64,000 nucleotides of DNA from a candidate division LCP-89 bacterium B3_LCP (GTDB lineage: Bacteria; Electryoneota; B3-LCP). Below the pieces are notes generated by a model. That model worked only from the letters and a program-made list of their open reading frames with translations, searched no databases and had not been told where the DNA came from. Positions 52,105-61,159 of this stretch are shown piece by piece; position 1 is the stretch's first letter; the number at the start of each line of letters is the position of its first letter. Where the stretch lies: NCBI GenBank assembly GCA_005223185.1, contig NJBN01000007.1, forward strand, positions 1 to 64,000, in the 5' to 3' direction. The position numbers and the translations under genes are program-made.

Positions 52105-53676
52105 CTAGAGCCCGGCAACTTCCCTGGCCTGGTCAAATAAATTCAAGGACGTCTGAATCTGTTTGTCATTCAGAGCGCGCACCCGATAGTAGTAAACTCG
52201 GTTATTCCAGTAGATCTGAGCCATCTCCGCTTTTAACAAGAGAGCTAAAAACTGCCGATCCCTGTTGAATCCATCTTCATCGTACTCTATTTCGTGCTCA
52301 GCACCTTTAGCAATCAAGCCCTGAAGCATCTCTTCTGTAGGTTGGTAATCTTTTAGAAAATCTTCAAAATCCCCGTTGATTTCAGGGTGCTCTGCGCAAT
52401 ATTCGTTGGCGTATTCGAAGAATATACGCTGCCTCATCAATCGCCCGCCATAAGCGCTGAAATAATCAGTTGACGCCTTCACATCCGGAGTTATTCCTCC
52501 CCCGCCATAGACATTTCTGCCCTTGGAAGTAACAAAAACTTCTTTCAGGCTATCCGGCTGTTCGTTAGGATCTTCTTCGTCATAGGCATCTGAAATGTAT
52601 TCAGCAAGTCCGTCTTCGTAAGCTCGCTGTATTAATCTACCGCTGGGAGTATAATAGCGTTCGGTAGTTATGCGCACTACCGCACCGTCGCCCAGTGGGA
52701 ACCCCTGCTGAACCAGTCCCTTTCCGAAGGTGGTCTGCCCCACTACTAAACCCCTGTCCAAATCCTGCACGGCGCCTGCCACAATTTCCGAAGCTGAAGC
52801 GCTTCCGTGACTAACCAGAACAATTAAGGGCAGATCGTAAAACGGCGCTTCTTCTGGCGCGAAGAACGATCGCTCGGAATCACTCTCCCGACCCATCGTG
52901 TAGACTAACCTCTGCTTATCACCAATAAATTCCCCTAAAACTGCTATCGCCTGCTGTAGATATCCTCCGGCGTTATTGCGCAGGTCGAACAGAAGCTGCT
53001 TCATGCCGTTTTGGTACATGTTTTCCAGCGCCTGCTTTATCTCCTCGTTGGTCGTGGAAGTAAACTGGTTTAAAAGGATATAACCAGTTTCAGCGTCCAG
53101 CATGAACGAGGTTTCCACGCTGTTGATGGGGATTTTATCGCGGGTAATTGTATAATCAAGAGTTTCTTTCATGCCGGGACGCCGCACGGTAACGTCCACC
53201 TGCGTTCCCTTGGGCCCACGTAGTTTTTCGAAGACCCCTTCGTTGGTGATTCCGAAAGTGGATACGTCATTTATCTTGATTATCTGGTCTCCTGAACGAA
53301 TGCCCAAAAGATCCGCCGGTGTACCGGGTATGGGACTAATTACCGTCAGGATGCTGTTCTGTATGTCAAAGCGGATGCCGATGCCCTCAAATTCACCGGC
53401 GAACTGCTCTGCAATCCGCTGCTGGTCTTCAGGACTGATGTAAACCGAATGAGGATCCAATGAAGCTAACATGCCGTCTATGGCGCCTTCCAATAAAACG
53501 TTCATGTCCGGCTCTTCCACGTAATGGTCGCGAATCAACTGCATGACGTAGTTGAAGCGGCTTATCTGTTCATAGACGCTCTCACCCGCCGCCCAGAGGT
53601 TCTCGGTAAACTTCATCCCGCCAATAAAGGCGATAATTATCACCAGGGAACCCATCACAAACATTTTCTTTTTCAC
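52105..53676 (-). CDS. ctpA: C-terminal processing serine protease (S41 family)
   Basis: A 523-residue periplasmic protease. An N-terminal anchor (VMGSLVIIIAFIGGMKF) is followed by a PDZ domain (PADLLGIRSGDQIIKINDVS) and the S41 core. The catalytic serine is in VSHGSASASEIVAGA and the lysine in GQTTFGKGLVQQ. A helical C-terminal extension of about 120 residues follows. CtpA-type proteases trim C-termini of envelope proteins. Its start is 23 nt from the stop of the GlmU-like gene. Confidence 0.94.
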   Translation of the reverse strand: MKKKMFVMGSLVIIIAFIGGMKFTENLWAAGESVYEQISRFNYVMQLIRDHYVEEPDMNVLLEGAIDGMLASLDPHSVYISPEDQQRIAEQFAGEFEGIGIRFDIQNSILTVISPIPGTPADLLGIRSGDQIIKINDVSTFGITNEGVFEKLRGPKGTQVDVTVRRPGMKETLDYTITRDKIPINSVETSFMLDAETGYILLNQFTSTTNEEIKQALENMYQNGMKQLLFDLRNNAGGYLQQAIAVLGEFIGDKQRLVYTMGRESDSERSFFAPEEAPFYDLPLIVLVSHGSASASEIVAGAVQDLDRGLVVGQTTFGKGLVQQGFPLGDGAVVRITTERYYTPSGRLIQRAYEDGLAEYISDAYDEEDPNEQPDSLKEVFVTSKGRNVYGGGGITPDVKASTDYFSAYGGRLMRQRIFFEYANEYCAEHPEINGDFEDFLKDYQPTEEMLQGLIAKGAEHEIEYDEDGFNRDRQFLALLLKAEMAQIYWNNRVYYYRVRALNDKQIQTSLNLFDQAREVAGL

Positions 53677-53699
53677 TATAACACCGTAATTCGTTTGAT

Positions 53700-54962
53700 T
53701 TATGACGTCCTATTCTCGTGAATCCAGGTCAATATTTTTATTTCCCCATCAGTCAATTCCTTCTGGCGGCGCCTCATCACGGATCGAGCGGTCTCCAGAG
53801 TTGGTTTTAAGGGATACTTAGTGAGTTTTTCCGCGCCGCCCCAGTTGAATGAAGGCACGTAACGAGGCGGAAAACCGGCTCCGAATATCATGCTTCCCAC
53901 ACCCATTACAGTTCCTGTATTGAAGACAGACCCGATGGCGCTCTTGGAATGATCCCCCATCATCAAACCAACGAAAAGCTGTCCGGTATCCACTAACTTA
54001 GATCCTACCTGAACTTTGACGGGAGTATAATTGTTTTTAAGGTTGGACGTTTCCGTTCCCGACCCCAAATTGCACCAGGATCCTATATACGAATGCCCTA
54101 AAAAGCCACCGTGCTGTTTGTTGGAATAATCCTGTATTATCGAAACCGACACTTCGCCGCCCATGCGGCTCTGTTCGCCGAAGCAGCTACCCCTGATGTG
54201 CGACAGCGGTTTCACCTGAGATCCTGCACCTAAATACACGGGACCTTCTATAATTGAGTTATAACCAATGATGACTCCTTCATCCGCTACAATCGGCCCG
54301 TTTGAGGCGTCAAGCACCACGCCGGACATTATATCTGATCCATCAGCTAAATAGATGTCTTCTTCGGAAACCAGCGATGCATTCTTATGAACATTTCCGT
54401 CTAATTGCCCCAGCGAGCGCAATTCACGAGCTTCAATATCGATCTGCTCGTTCATTGCACCGATGGCCTCCCAGATGTAGGTTACCAAAACACCAATATT
54501 GGTCAGCGCTTCCGTAGTCGGGGTCGCCTGCACGCCTGGTGTCCCTGACCCAGACAGTTTCACTGCCTCTATTGAATTAAACTCATGCAGATCAAGTGCC
54601 GTTCCTGCTTCCCATCCTGAAGGTGGATTACCACAGAAAGCGATAACTCTACCGTCAGAAACTAACGCATCACCTGGCGCGAGATCGAGAACACGCTTGA
54701 AATTCACACCCGGTATCAAACAGCCGTTAATCCATAGCAGATCTATTCCTTTTTCAGGAGAAGGCTTCGCACCGGGATAATTCCCGGAAAGATACGGCCT
54801 GGTAAAATGATACTCTGCCGCCTGTGGAAAATACGCCAGTATTTTTTCCCGCAGAGTACGAATACCACAACGCAAATCCCATACCGGCCGTGTCAATGAT
54901 AGCGGCTCGGTGGTTATGGCAGCTTGATCTTCAAATAAGACGATAGCTCCAGGTGATTTCAC
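53700..54962 (-). CDS. GlmU-like putative sugar nucleotidyltransferase with left-handed beta-helix
   Basis: A GlmU-family protein common in FCB bacteria. The N-terminal part (IVLFEDQAAITTEPLSLTRPVWDLRCGIRTLREKI) is a reduced nucleotidyltransferase-like fold without the usual GGxGTR loop. The C-terminal part is hexapeptide repeats (EGVIIGYNSIIEGPVYLGAG, GHSYIGSWCNLGSGTETSNL). The frame opens at 55016, but the first codons lie in an intergenic repeat and lack a ribosome site; GTG at 54962 has AAGGA 9 nt upstream. Residues about 136-150 (GTPGVQATPT region) are encoded by a copy of that same repeat. Activity uncertain. Confidence 0.8.
   Translation of the reverse strand: MKSPGAIVLFEDQAAITTEPLSLTRPVWDLRCGIRTLREKILAYFPQAAEYHFTRPYLSGNYPGAKPSPEKGIDLLWINGCLIPGVNFKRVLDLAPGDALVSDGRVIAFCGNPPSGWEAGTALDLHEFNSIEAVKLSGSGTPGVQATPTTEALTNIGVLVTYIWEAIGAMNEQIDIEARELRSLGQLDGNVHKNASLVSEEDIYLADGSDIMSGVVLDASNGPIVADEGVIIGYNSIIEGPVYLGAGSQVKPLSHIRGSCFGEQSRMGGEVSVSIIQDYSNKQHGGFLGHSYIGSWCNLGSGTETSNLKNNYTPVKVQVGSKLVDTGQLFVGLMMGDHSKSAIGSVFNTGTVMGVGSMIFGAGFPPRYVPSFNWGGAEKLTKYPLKPTLETARSVMRRRQKELTDGEIKILTWIHENRTS
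54513..54555. repeat. Repeat unit inside the GlmU-like coding region
   Basis: CGTAGTCGGGGTCGCCTGC, four to six variable bases, then TGGTGTCCCTGACCCAGAC. It matches the intergenic units at 49694-49736 and 55056-55097 almost base for base and lies in frame in the minus-strand gene, where it encodes a Gly/Pro/Thr-rich linker. Confidence 0.82.
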
Positions 54963-55001
54963 CAAAGTTGATCCTTGAATTGTATATGATCGTGTAATTG
55001 T

Positions 55002-55128
55002 CATTCTGAGCCCCAATTTATTGGGGTGAAGAATCTCTTTCTATCACGCGAATCCCGTAGTCGGGGTCGCCTGCGCCTATGGTGCCCCTGACCCCGATAT
55101 GAGACTCTTCGCTTCGCTCAGAGTGACA
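55002..55128. repeat. Intergenic repeat with TCATTCTGAG and CGTAGTCGGGGTC units
   Basis: Starts at the TCATTCTGAG border, holds the hairpin CCCCAATTTATTGGGG, AAGAATCTCTTTC, the CGTAGTCGGGGTCGCCTGC unit (55056-55097), then ACTCTTCGCTTCGCTCAGAG. Its order of units parallels 49628-49740. Confidence 0.72.
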
Positions 55129-55228
55129 CTCTCTGCATATACTCATATTGCCCTTTTTTTCAAGGGGGAGTAAGAGGGATAAGAATAATCCCCTAAAAAC
55201 CAACCACTACGAATAATATGAAAGACAC

Positions 55229-55367
55229 CGCCCGAAAATGTCCGATGGACTCCTATGGAAAATTTCCAGGCTAATTTTATGCTGTCCCGCAAAGCGGGAC
55301 GAAAATAACTTGGAGCGTTCTACTTCAGTAGGACTGCATTGCATTAGTCCGGGAATTTATTCCCGGA
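55229..55367 (+). repeat. Modular palindromic intergenic repeat, copy 5
   Basis: Modules: TGTCCGATGGACTCCTATGG with AATTTCCAGGCTA, TGTCCCGC-AAA-GCGGGACG, GTTCTAC-TTCA-GTAGGAC then TGCAT, and arms TCCGGG/CCCGGA around AATTTATT. It lies between the 3' end of the DUF362 gene and the preceding repeat; no coding sequence is seen in 55129-55375. Confidence 0.75.
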
Positions 55368-55375
55368 TGACACCC

Positions 55376-56524
55376 CTACGCCAACAACTTAGCCAACAGA
55401 CTCATTTCCTGATAGATAGCACCATCCTGACAGACTTCATCACAGCAGCCGCATTTTATGCACTTATCGTAGTCTATCCGCGGTATTTCATGATTCATTT
55501 CCATGGCTTTTTCAGGACAGTTATCTACACAAAGCTCACAAGCGGTGCATAATTTGGGTTCTGCTTTGGGTCTGATCCATACCAATCGGCTCAGGCTCTT
55601 CTGCACGAATTTCGGCAGTCTCTCAATGCGGCTGACGTCCGGCTGAACAAAGTCATCGATAGTAAAATCGGATAACTCACCTCCAATAAAAAGATTATCT
55701 TCAGCGCCATCCCAGAGTCCAGCCTCTTCCGCTGCTTGAAAGATCGGCAGGTCAGACTTATTCATGTTCATAATTCTGGCGGCAGCGTTATCTATCGCAA
55801 AGGCATCTTGCGATACCAATATGGTACCTACATGCTTTGGTTTCCCTGCTGAGGGACCGTTGCCTTCCATGCCGATAACTGCATCCATAATATTAAGATC
55901 AGGCTTAACATGCTGATAAACTGCAACGATATATCTTGAGAACGGCAACGCTGCCGGAGCTAAACTGTGAATGTGCCCCTTGCGGAATCCAGGTACCGTT
56001 CCGAACATGTTCTTCACCGCGCCGGTCATTCTGGTCAGCGTATGAGTTTTCAATTTCGGCAAATTAATGATCCCATCCGCTTCCAAAGCAATGCAGGAAA
56101 TATTAACATGGCCTGCCAAAGTTGAAAAGCTTTTAGTCCTCCCCGATTCGAATGATACCAGCTCTATTCCTAAGCGCTTTGCTGCTTCTGCCATGCCGGT
56201 TTTCTGCCAGTATTTTTCGAGACTTTTGGGTTGTCCAGCCGGACTATCCCCTAAAATCACCTTGCCGCCGCAATCTAAGACGATTTCCCCCACGGCAGTA
56301 ATAACTTCTGGATGGGTCGTTACTGCCTTTTCCGGCTCCTTGGCAGAAAGCATGTTTGGCTTCAGCAGGATTCTATCGCCTGACTTAATGAATTGCTCCG
56401 GGTGTCCCGCCAGTTCCAAAGCCTGCCGGATGGCACTGCGAACGTTTGCAGGATCATAATCCTGGCAACGAACCAGGGCAGTTCCATGCCGCGAAGTCGA
56501 AGATATATGTTCGGATACAGCCAA
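55376..56524 (-). CDS. DUF362 protein with C-terminal double 4Fe-4S ferredoxin domain
   Basis: A 382-residue protein. The DUF362 domain (about 15-300) has RILLKPNMLSA, INLPKLKTHTLTRMTGAVKN and VISQDAFAID-like blocks (here VGTILVSQDAFAIDNAAARI). The tail carries two 4Fe-4S clusters (CTACELCVDNCPEKAM and CIKCGCCDEVCQDGAI). Proteins of this type are widespread in anaerobes and their role is not settled, although a redox function is likely. The start is TTG without a clear ribosome site, so the N-terminus is provisional. Confidence 0.88.
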   Translation of the reverse strand: MAVSEHISSTSRHGTALVRCQDYDPANVRSAIRQALELAGHPEQFIKSGDRILLKPNMLSAKEPEKAVTTHPEVITAVGEIVLDCGGKVILGDSPAGQPKSLEKYWQKTGMAEAAKRLGIELVSFESGRTKSFSTLAGHVNISCIALEADGIINLPKLKTHTLTRMTGAVKNMFGTVPGFRKGHIHSLAPAALPFSRYIVAVYQHVKPDLNIMDAVIGMEGNGPSAGKPKHVGTILVSQDAFAIDNAAARIMNMNKSDLPIFQAAEEAGLWDGAEDNLFIGGELSDFTIDDFVQPDVSRIERLPKFVQKSLSRLVWIRPKAEPKLCTACELCVDNCPEKAMEMNHEIPRIDYDKCIKCGCCDEVCQDGAIYQEMSLLAKLLA

Positions 56525-56545
56525 GTTAGAGATTATAAAGTAACG

Positions 56546-57697
56546 TCAGTTTTTCTTGATAGCAAACATTTTACCGGGTAGTTGAACCACCCAGCCTTTC
56601 ATTTCCAATCCTAAAAGGTCAGCCAGAACGGAATTAACCGGTATATCCATCTCTCTGGTCAACTGATCTATATGAATCGGATCAAACGATAGATACTTCG
56701 CAACTGCTTCTTCAGATGCGTTCAACTTAGGCAGCGGTGTAGAGACGTCCTTCCCTGCTTCACCGATGGCGGAAAGATTTATCTCCTGCAGGATATCATC
56801 TGCGCAGGTGACCAGACCGGCTCCCTCTTTTATCAACATGTGCGGTCCCACCGAACGCCTGTCTTCGACGTTTCCCGGCAGAGCGAAAACGTCCCGGTTC
56901 TGATCCAGTGCAAATTTTGCCGTAATCAAAGCCCCGGAATCCCTTCCGCCCTGAACCACTAACACAGCCTCACTTAAACCACTGATGATTCGGTTTCTTC
57001 GGGGAAAGAAGCGCGCATCCGGCTTGACGCCGGGTAGAAATTCAGAAATTAAAGCGCCGTTTGATTCGATTTTTTCTGCAAGCGATTTATTTTCAGTGGG
57101 GTATATGCGGTCAATGCCGCAACCGAACACTGCATAGGTTCTGCCGTTTGCCTGAAGTGCGCCCCCATGCGCTGAAGAATCGATTCCCCTTGCCATGCCA
57201 CTGACTACACCCACTCCACGTGCCGCTAACTGTTCCGCTATGCTATGCCCCTGAGAAATGCCGTAAGCGGTGGGAGTTCTGGTCCCCACTATGGCAATGC
57301 ACTTTTCGGCAACATCCGGTAGACTACCCCGTACGAAAAGCAGCGCTGGCGGGTCATGTATCTCCTTGAGACGATGAGGATACCGTTCATCCCAGATGGA
57401 CACCACGGAAGCGCCACAGGATTGCAGCTTCTCCAGCAGTTTTTCTCCAGTTCCATCTGGTGAAGTTTGTGAAATCGCAGCGGCCGTGTTGGTATCGACT
57501 CCAGGCACGCTGCAAATAGATTTCTCTGTGGCTTTAAAAACATCAACAGGACCGCCAAAGGCTTTCAGCAGAGCCCGAAAACGAGCTGATCCAACTCCTT
57601 CAACGCTCCATAGAGCCAAAGTTCCCGGAAGATCTTCTTCAATCGCCTTACCCGGGGAGACCCCATGACTGAAGAGTGAAGATTGATCTCTACTCAT
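56546..57697 (-). CDS. dprA: DNA processing protein DprA
   Basis: A 383-residue DprA/Smf that loads RecA on incoming single-stranded DNA during transformation. Helical N-terminus (WSVEGVGSARFRALLKAFGG, a HhH-like segment), then the Rossmann core: AIVGTRTPTAYGISQGHSIA, VVSGMARGIDSSAHGGAL, FPRRNRIISGLSEAVLVVQG. A C-terminal winged helix (IHIDQLTREMDIPVNSVLAD) completes the long form. Its ATG overlaps the obg stop codon by 4 nt, so translation is coupled. Confidence 0.95.
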   Translation of the reverse strand: MSRDQSSLFSHGVSPGKAIEEDLPGTLALWSVEGVGSARFRALLKAFGGPVDVFKATEKSICSVPGVDTNTAAAISQTSPDGTGEKLLEKLQSCGASVVSIWDERYPHRLKEIHDPPALLFVRGSLPDVAEKCIAIVGTRTPTAYGISQGHSIAEQLAARGVGVVSGMARGIDSSAHGGALQANGRTYAVFGCGIDRIYPTENKSLAEKIESNGALISEFLPGVKPDARFFPRRNRIISGLSEAVLVVQGGRDSGALITAKFALDQNRDVFALPGNVEDRRSVGPHMLIKEGAGLVTCADDILQEINLSAIGEAGKDVSTPLPKLNASEEAVAKYLSFDPIHIDQLTREMDIPVNSVLADLLGLEMKGWVVQLPGKMFAIKKN

Positions 57698-58662
57698 TCC
57701 GGCAGTTCCTGGAGTTTATTCCAGAGGTCATTTATCAGTTCTGTAATGCCTTCCCCGGTCACTGAAGATATTTTGCAATCATAATCGAGTTTCTCTGAAT
57801 CAATATCCACCTTTAGGTCCGACTTAGATAGCGCCACGACGCGAGGACGGCGCAGTAAATCAGAATTAAACTGGGCCAACTCATCTTCTAAAGTTTGTAC
57901 AGCATCCGCTGTCTCTGGGATGCTTGAATCTATCAGGAAAAGCAGGATTCTGGTTCTCTCGATATGCTTCAGAAATCTGTGTCCTAAACCCTTTCCCTGG
58001 TGAGCGCCCTCGATTAAACCGGGCAAGTCAGCCATGACGAAACTGCGGTATTCACCGGCAGATACAATTCCTAAGTATGGTTCCAAAGTGGTAAAGGGGT
58101 AATCGGCTATCTTCGGCCGGGCGTTGGATACGCGGGAAAGCAAAGTGGATTTACCGGCATTAGGCAGGCCTACAAGACCCACATCCGCGATCAGTTTTAA
58201 TTCCAGCTCGACCTTTAATTCGTCCCCGGGTTTTCCAGTCTCAAATTTGCGCGGAGCGCGATTAGTCGAAGTTGCAAAACGCGCATTTCCGCGACCGCCG
58301 CGTCCCCCTTCTGCGACCAGGAAAATCTGACCATCATCCACAAGGTCAGCCAGGATCTTCCCAGAATCAAGTTGCTTGACGATAGTCCCCGGTGGCACGG
58401 GGATGTAGAGGTCTTCCCCACTCCTGCCGGTTTTGTTGGAACCCAGACCGTGCCGTCCGCTTTGTCCCTTGAAGTGCTGGCGATAGCGAAAATCCATCAA
58501 AGTATGCACAGAGGGATCTACCCTGAAATAGATACAACCACCATGCCCGCCATCACCGCCATCCGGTCCACCCTTGGGAACGAACTTCTCCCTCCGGAAA
58601 CTCAGAGCTCCAGCGCCCCCGTCTCCAGCCTTCAAATAGATTTTAACCTGGTCGATAAACAT
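57694..58662 (-). CDS. obg: GTPase Obg/CgtA
   Basis: A 322-residue ribosome-associated GTPase needed for 50S maturation and stress control. The glycine-rich Obg domain (1-158; GGDGGHGGCIYFRVDPSVHT) precedes the G domain with GLPNAGKSTLLSRV, DLPGLIEGAHQGKGLGHRFL and SKSDL. The optional OCT domain is absent, which is normal for many phyla. Confidence 0.96.
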   Translation of the reverse strand: MFIDQVKIYLKAGDGGAGALSFRREKFVPKGGPDGGDGGHGGCIYFRVDPSVHTLMDFRYRQHFKGQSGRHGLGSNKTGRSGEDLYIPVPPGTIVKQLDSGKILADLVDDGQIFLVAEGGRGGRGNARFATSTNRAPRKFETGKPGDELKVELELKLIADVGLVGLPNAGKSTLLSRVSNARPKIADYPFTTLEPYLGIVSAGEYRSFVMADLPGLIEGAHQGKGLGHRFLKHIERTRILLFLIDSSIPETADAVQTLEDELAQFNSDLLRRPRVVALSKSDLKVDIDSEKLDYDCKISSVTGEGITELINDLWNKLQELPE

Positions 58663-58763
58663 ATCTATTAACAGCGCAGTAATCCAACCATAAAATATAC
58701 ATGAAAAAATGATTTAAAGCAACGCATTTTAGCTGTAATACCAACAAATACCGACAACGGAAC

Positions 58764-58792
58764 TTGACATTTGCCGTAATATTGCTTAACTT
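58764..58792 (+). promoter_or_regulatory. Sigma-70 promoter of the ACT-domain gene
   Basis: TTGACA, 17 nt, TAACTT, 28 nt before the ATG at 58821. Confidence 0.6.
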
Positions 58793-58820
58793 AATAGTGT
58801 ATAGTTTTCTGGAATAGAAT

Positions 58821-59288
58821 ATGCTCTCAGAAGAAATCAACATCGTCCTCCATAAGGAAGTGGTGAAGTTTACCCTTCACGACGTCCCCGACCGACCCGG
58901 CATGGCTGCTGAAATATTCGACAGCCTGAGCCGAAAAGACATTAATGTGGAGCTAGTGGTTCAAACCGCACGTGAAGGTGGTACAGCGGATATCTGCCTG
59001 GCTGTCTCCTGGGATGATGCCCAAAAAACTCTCGCCGAGTTAAAAATAGTTGAAGCGCAAAACCGAGCAGAAGGAATATCACAGGAAGAAGACATTGCAA
59101 TAATTACCATCGCTAAACAGGGTTTATCGCGGACACCGGGGCTGGCAGCAGGAATGTTTCGTGCTCTGGCGTGCAGTGGTATAAATATTGATCTAATATC
59201 GACCAGTCTCAACAGCATAACCTGCCTTATCAATCGCGAGAATGCAGATACTGCCCGCGAAGCAATAATCACTGAATTTGAGAAATAA
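58821..59288 (+). CDS. Double ACT-domain protein, aspartokinase regulatory-like
   Basis: A 155-residue protein with two ACT domains (FTLHDVPDRPGMAAEIFDSL and IAKQGLSRTPGLAAGMFRAL), each followed by the INVELV/INIDLIS strand. This is the pattern of the aspartokinase C-terminal regulatory part without a kinase domain. It could bind an amino acid as a stand-alone regulator. Its target is unknown; the neighbours give no hint. Confidence 0.85.
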   Translation: MLSEEINIVLHKEVVKFTLHDVPDRPGMAAEIFDSLSRKDINVELVVQTAREGGTADICLAVSWDDAQKTLAELKIVEAQNRAEGISQEEDIAIITIAKQGLSRTPGLAAGMFRALACSGINIDLISTSLNSITCLINRENADTAREAIITEFEK

Positions 59289-59437
59289 TCACATCTGCAA
59301 CTATTCCTACCGAAGAAGTTCCACGACCTGACTTTCCATTTCACCCCTTCAACCCTCAAATTATCATTTATCACTTTAAGATTTCAGGATAATGTGACGA
59401 TAAGAGAAACGGTAAACTGTTATCTTCAGGTTGTTCT

Positions 59438-60847
59438 ATGCGCCGTGCGCGAATCTTAATAGTAGATGACGAAGCGGATATTTGCATTCTCTTAGCAGAA
59501 GCATTAGCTTCAGAGGAATGGATAGTTGAGTGGACCACGCGTCCTCTGCAAGCTTTGGACAGCATAAAATCCGAGCCCTTCGATCTCGTACTATTGGACA
59601 TCAAAATGCCGGAGATTTCCGGTCTGGAACTACTCCCACAGATTAAACAGGCTTCTCCTGAAACTGCGGTTACAATGATGAGCGCCTACGGCAATGTCGC
59701 CATGGCAGTGGAAGCCATGAAGGAAGGTGCTGAAGATTATTTAGAGAAGCCTTTTCAGGATTTCGAACAAGTGCGTTTAGCCATCAGCAGATTGGTAGCG
59801 ACTGCCAGAATGCGCATGGAAAACCGCATTCTCAAACAGCAGCTAGAAGAGAAATTCAGCCTGGATGGATTAGTAAGCGCCAGCCCCAGGATGCAGGAAG
59901 TTTTCGCTTTAGTGCGCAAAGTTGCGCCCATAAACACTACAACCCTTATATACGGTGAAACAGGCACCGGAAAAGAACTCATAGCCAGGACGCTGCACAG
60001 AAACAGCAAACGTTCCGAAGGTCCATTTGTCAGCGTAAACTGCGGAGGGTTACCAGAAGGACTTTTAGAATCACTGCTTTTTGGTCACGAAAAGGGTGCT
60101 TTTACCGGCGCCATAAGACGATCCAGAGGCTATTTCGAAGAGGCTGAAGGAGGTACATTATTTTTAGATGAAGTTGGCGAGACTCCTGCCTCTCTACAAG
60201 TTAAGCTTTTGCGTGTACTGCAGGAAAGAACATTCCAGCGGGTTGGTGGCGCCGAAGAGATCACCGCAGAAGTCCGCCTCATAGCTGCAACTAACAAAGA
60301 TTTAGAAAGTGAAGTAGTGAACAACAAATTCAGACAGGATCTGTTTTATAGATTAAATGTAATAACAATCGCCTTACCATCCCTTCGTGAGAGAAAGGAA
60401 GACATTCCCTTTCTGACGAAGTTCTTCATAGATAAGTATGCCAAGGCTTTCGAACGATCGGTGCATAATATCACTTCAAAAGCGGTTCATCACCTTTGTT
60501 CTTTCGACTGGCCCGGAAACGTAAGACAGTTAGAAAATACCATAGAGAGAGCCGTTGCGTTATCAGATAGTGAACAACTCGATCTTTCTGATCTGACAGC
60601 CGAATTGCAGGATCAAACCGGAGATTGGATTTCAGCTATCATCAACCTGCCTTTAAAACAGGCAAAACAAGAATTTGAACGGCGCTATCTGATTGAAAAC
60701 CTGAGACTCCACAACGGTAGAGTCACAGATGCGGCGCGGACTGCCGGTCTGCCCCGCCAGAACTACCACAGAAAGATGAAACAATTGGGTTTACCTTCCT
60801 CACGTGAGCTCGCCGATATGGCAAATCTTCAATTAGAACACTCTTGA
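59438..60847 (+). CDS. Sigma-54-dependent response regulator, PilR-like
   Basis: A 469-residue NtrC-type activator. The receiver domain has DDEADI and the phospho-acceptor in LVLLDIKMPEISG. The AAA+ domain has GETGTGKELIARTLH, the intact sigma-54 loop GHEKGAFTGAI and GGTLFLDEVGETPA. A Fis-type helix-turn-helix (NGRVTDAARTAGLPRQNYH) ends it. No kinase gene is adjacent. It lies directly upstream of palindromic sites, a -24/-12 promoter and a pilin-like gene, so a PilR role is likely. Confidence 0.94.
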   Translation: MRRARILIVDDEADICILLAEALASEEWIVEWTTRPLQALDSIKSEPFDLVLLDIKMPEISGLELLPQIKQASPETAVTMMSAYGNVAMAVEAMKEGAEDYLEKPFQDFEQVRLAISRLVATARMRMENRILKQQLEEKFSLDGLVSASPRMQEVFALVRKVAPINTTTLIYGETGTGKELIARTLHRNSKRSEGPFVSVNCGGLPEGLLESLLFGHEKGAFTGAIRRSRGYFEEAEGGTLFLDEVGETPASLQVKLLRVLQERTFQRVGGAEEITAEVRLIAATNKDLESEVVNNKFRQDLFYRLNVITIALPSLRERKEDIPFLTKFFIDKYAKAFERSVHNITSKAVHHLCSFDWPGNVRQLENTIERAVALSDSEQLDLSDLTAELQDQTGDWISAIINLPLKQAKQEFERRYLIENLRLHNGRVTDAARTAGLPRQNYHRKMKQLGLPSSRELADMANLQLEHS

Positions 60848-60869
60848 ATTTCATTCCAACTGCCACTAA

Positions 60870-60888
60870 ATGCGCATAATTGCGACAT
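60870..60888. promoter_or_regulatory. Putative activator site 1 upstream of the pilin gene
   Basis: ATGCGCATAATTGCGACAT, an imperfect palindrome sharing the CGCAT/TGCGAC half sites with site 2, about 190 nt upstream of the -24/-12 promoter. Confidence 0.5.
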
Positions 60889-60959
60889 CAGCACAATTTT
60901 ATGACAAGTACGTAACACTTGAATTATTAAGTACTAACTATTACTTTATGGGATTTATC

Positions 60960-60975
60960 GTCGCATTAATGCGAC
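60960..60975. promoter_or_regulatory. Putative activator site 2 (perfect palindrome)
   Basis: GTCGCATTAATGCGAC is a perfect 16-bp palindrome about 92 nt upstream of the -24 element, the usual distance for an NtrC-type enhancer. A lone half site TCGCAT follows at 60991. Confidence 0.62.
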
Positions 60976-61066
60976 ACTTTTATCCCATTTTCGCATTTTG
61001 ACTTCTGTTTCTTTGAGAAGCATAAAAATGATATTCTATGATCTTTATTATCATAATGTTACAAAA

Positions 61067-61083
61067 TTGGCATAATGATTGTT
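61067..61083 (+). promoter_or_regulatory. Sigma-54 (-24/-12) promoter of the pilin-like gene
   Basis: TTGGCATAATGATTGTT aligns with TTGGCACRNNNNTTGCW at exact spacing, with C-to-T changes at positions 7 and 16. A leader of about 65 nt with GGAGG precedes the ATG at 61160. Confidence 0.75.
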
Positions 61084-61159
61084 TATTACAGTAAAAATTT
61101 CGAACTCAGACAAACAAATCAATAACTAATCAATCCAATTCAATGCTTAAGGAGGTATC

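Noticed and set aside
53700-55016. Functional bifunctional GlmU
   Set aside because: The N-terminal half lacks the uridylyltransferase glycine-rich loop, and the beta-helix part is not closely GlmU-like, so I did not assign the symbol.
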